The notes beneath the pieces were generated by a model. It saw only the letters and a program-made list of their open reading frames with translations, ran no database searches and had not been told where the DNA came from. From Bacillus proteolyticus (GTDB lineage: Bacteria; Bacillota; Bacilli; Bacillales; Bacillaceae_G): 64,000 nt of DNA. This document shows, piece by piece, positions 62,499 to 64,000 of the stretch (its first letter is position 1; each line of letters opens with the position of its first letter). Location of the stretch: contig NZ_MACH01000003.1 of assembly GCF_001884065.1 (NCBI RefSeq), positions 51,503-115,502 on the forward strand. Direction: 5' to 3'. The position numbers and the translations under genes were made by a program.

Positions 62499-62870
62499 CT
62501 AATCGATAGTAACAAATTCTCCTACACCACGAATTAATTTTTTTATATGCATACGGTCTGGTTTTAAAACGCTTATTATAGAATCAATGGCTTTTTGAGG
62601 ATCAACAGATGTGCCGCAAGTATAACAATCAATGGCTGCAAATTCCTTTTCAGGATAAGTGTGAATAGAGAGATGGCTTTCTGATAATAAAATTAATACC
62701 GTCACTCCATATGGGTGGAATTCTTTGTTACTTACATTTAAAACGTGAGCACCAGAGCGATTCGCAGCAGCAATTAAATGATGCTCTAAAAAATGAATAT
62801 CATTTAATAGAGAAAAATCTACGCCCCATAAATCTACTATTATATGACGCCCAAATGTAGAATAGTTCAT
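62499..62870 (-). CDS. speD: S-adenosylmethionine decarboxylase proenzyme
   Basis: A 123-residue pyruvoyl enzyme that decarboxylates AdoMet to provide the aminopropyl donor for spermidine. It cuts itself between E64 and S65 in LSESHLSIHTYPE; H70 and C85 (DCYTCG) are the usual catalytic residues. GAGGCTACAAATAT includes an AGGAGG-type site before the ATG. Encoded 18 bases after the spermidine-synthase-like gene, so the two make a spermidine operon. Confidence 0.95.
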   Translation of the reverse strand: MNYSTFGRHIIVDLWGVDFSLLNDIHFLEHHLIAAANRSGAHVLNVSNKEFHPYGVTVLILLSESHLSIHTYPEKEFAAIDCYTCGTSVDPQKAIDSIISVLKPDRMHIKKLIRGVGEFVTID

Positions 62871-62888
62871 ATATTTGTAGCCTCCTTG

Positions 62889-64000
62889 TTAAAACTCCAT
62901 TTCTATTTGATAGCAATGATGTAGGGTAAGATCAGATTCTAAATTTAAAACGGCATTATTACGGTGCTCTAACTGTTCTTCTTTAAATTGAAATAAAGGA
63001 GTAAGAAGAGAAGGCAATGTTCGAGGGGATGGTACTACGTAAAATTGTTCGATTTGATTGAGTACAAGCGAGGAGTTAGCAGCAATATGAAATCCCCAGT
63101 CAGTTCCGAAAGAAGGAACAATTGTATGATAGCTTTTTACAATTAATCCGGCATTTTCAATTGTATTACCGATGCTCCAATATACAAGAGGTGCATCAGC
63201 AGGTGAATTAGATTGGCAGACAAATGCTCCATCTTCAGTTAGGAATGTAGCTATAAGGGCAAAAAGTTCACTTGTATATAAAGTGCTTAGCACCTCTGTC
63301 GCTGGATCAGGAAAATCAATAATAATTACATCATATAAAGAGGAAGGAGATTTCAGAAATTCTTTCGCGTCACATACATGTACATTTGCACGATCATCAA
63401 AAAATGCACGTTGGTTTAAAGAAACTAATTCTGGAACATTGCGAGCCATCGTAATCATTTCTTCGTCTAAGTCGACGAGGTCTACATGGGTAACCGTTTC
63501 ATATTTTAAAACCTCTCTTAAAGCAAGACCATCGCCACCGCCTAAGATGAGAACGCGTTTTGGATCTATTACTTTTGACATAATTGGATGAACAAGTGCT
63601 TCATGATAGATTTGCTCATCGACGGAACTAAATTGTAGTTGCTTATCCAAATATAGACGAATGTCGCTTACTTGGAGTAAATTAATGTTTTGATAATTAC
63701 TTTTTTTTTCAAGTAAACTTGTATGTTCGCCAGCTTGTATTTCTTTTAGCGAAATTTCATCCCATATATCTAAGCTGTGCGAATCTGTGGGTACTATCAT
63801 TACATTTTCCGATTGTACTTGCTTATCCTGTTTGTCTTGTTTATCCTGTTTGTCCTGTTTATCTTGTTTGTCCTGTTTATCTTGTTTGTCCTGTTTATCT
63901 TGTTTGTCCTGTTTGTCCTGTTTGTCCTGTTTGTCCTGTTTGTCCTGTTTATCTTGTTTGTCCTGTTTATCTTGTTTGTCCTGTTTGTCCTGTTTATCTT
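62889..64000 (-). CDS. Spermidine-synthase-like protein with N-terminal DKQ repeats (gene continues past window edge)
   Basis: The frame runs from 62889 through the window edge; the ATG at 63800 has no ribosome binding site and is internal. From the edge inward there are 20 Asp-Lys-Gln repeats, a short linker (VQSENVMIV), then an aminopropyltransferase domain: LYLDKQLQFSSVDEQIYHEALVHPIM, the AdoMet loop VLILGGGDGLALREVL, VDLVDLDEEMI, and YDVIIIDFPDPATEVLSTLYT. The DFPDP motif fits the branch found in membrane-fused spermidine/spermine synthases rather than classical SpeE (DSTDP). It should transfer an aminopropyl group using the product of the neighbouring speD. The full N-terminus is not visible. 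Confidence 0.8.
   Translation of the reverse strand, partial: DKQDKQDKQDKQDKQDKQDKQDKQDKQDKQDKQDKQDKQDKQDKQDKQDKQDKQDKQDKQVQSENVMIVPTDSHSLDIWDEISLKEIQAGEHTSLLEKKSNYQNINLLQVSDIRLYLDKQLQFSSVDEQIYHEALVHPIMSKVIDPKRVLILGGGDGLALREVLKYETVTHVDLVDLDEEMITMARNVPELVSLNQRAFFDDRANVHVCDAKEFLKSPSSLYDVIIIDFPDPATEVLSTLYTSELFALIATFLTEDGAFVCQSNSPADAPLVYWSIGNTIENAGLIVKSYHTIVPSFGTDWGFHIAANSSLVLNQIEQFYVVPSPRTLPSLLTPLFQFKEEQLEHRNNAVLNLESDLTLHHCYQIEMEF
63819..63998 (-). repeat. Twenty 9-bp tandem repeats encoding Asp-Lys-Gln
   Basis: Twenty 9-base units on the minus strand of the form GAY-AAR-CAR, continuing past the edge. All variation among units (GAC/GAT, AAA/AAG, CAA/CAG) is at third positions and synonymous in the DKQ frame. 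Such arrays are usually length-variable between strains. Confidence 0.95.

Noticed and set aside
63798-63800. ATG at 63800 as the start of the spermidine-synthase-like gene
   Set aside because: There is no ribosome binding site, and the same frame is open and synonymous-constrained through the repeats upstream.

Overview
The window comes from a Bacillus cereus-group chromosome (B. cereus, thuringiensis, anthracis or a close relative). I infer this from the low G+C content, strong AAGGAGG ribosome binding sites, many hairpin-plus-T-tract terminators, a ComK-type competence regulator, an SH3/3D-domain 'enterotoxin-like' wall protein, DUF1659/DUF2922 genes, the ywqA/ywqB pair, and short interspersed repeats like those described for this group. 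There is no prophage, CRISPR array, rRNA, tRNA or insertion sequence. Most of the window is ordinary core chromosome with small decayed or repetitive patches.

Layout. 1-8.65 kb: the 3' end of a capsule/exopolysaccharide cluster (Wzy-type polymerase, ATP-grasp protein, Wzx-type flippase, UDP-glucose dehydrogenase, UDP-glucuronate epimerase, LCP ligase, SGNH-like protein, galE). 8.75-14.1 kb: a two-component system followed by a small membrane protein, a PgtC-like binding lipoprotein and a PgtP-like transporter, a phosphoglycerate sensing and uptake unit. 14.1-15.4 kb: a patch with no intact gene, holding a 7 x 42-bp tandem repeat, several inverted repeats and a second, decayed copy of the pgtP 3' end. 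15.4-19.4 kb: a yknXYZ/W-like MacB-type efflux system. 19.5-22.3 kb: a sigma-like factor, comK, and small DUF genes. 22.35-26.7 kb: the SNF2 helicase/SWIM pair. 26.9-28.7 kb: a frameshifted small gene and a zinc-ribbon membrane protein. 29-38.6 kb: wall proteins, a BCCT betaine transporter, a degenerate-GGDEF/GT2 exopolysaccharide pair, nupC and an NlpC/P60 endopeptidase. 38.8-46.1 kb: D-alanine transaminase, lipoteichoic acid synthase and L-lactate permease. 46.2-52.3 kb: TPP riboswitch-thiC, an ArsB-type transporter and cydAB. 52.5-62.1 kb: a GH8-like protein, a LysR regulator divergent from a YhgE/Pip protein, VOC and acyltransferase genes, a DAACS symporter and a cellobiose-type PTS. 62.3-64 kb: speD and a spermidine-synthase-like gene that starts outside the window behind a long run of Asp-Lys-Gln tripeptides.

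The main theme is the cell envelope: capsule precursors and attachment (ugd, epimerase, galE, LCP), wall hydrolases (3D-domain and NlpC/P60 proteins), D-amino-acid supply (dat), lipoteichoic acid (ltaS) and a possible c-di-GMP-gated glycan synthase. A second theme is nutrient sensing and uptake.

The observations I would follow up first are: (1) the interspersed repeat with an invariant 20-base head, in four copies, two of which supply the stop codon of the preceding gene; (2) the decayed duplication and 14-residue repeat remnant at 14.4-15.4 kb; (3) the DKQ repeat fused in frame to the spermidine-synthase domain; (4) the degenerate GGDEF protein paired with a processive glycosyltransferase; (5) a candidate small RNA at 40.0-40.2 kb; and (6) the structured leader upstream of the betaine transporter. 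I made no database searches; family names rest on recognition of motifs in the translated sequence.
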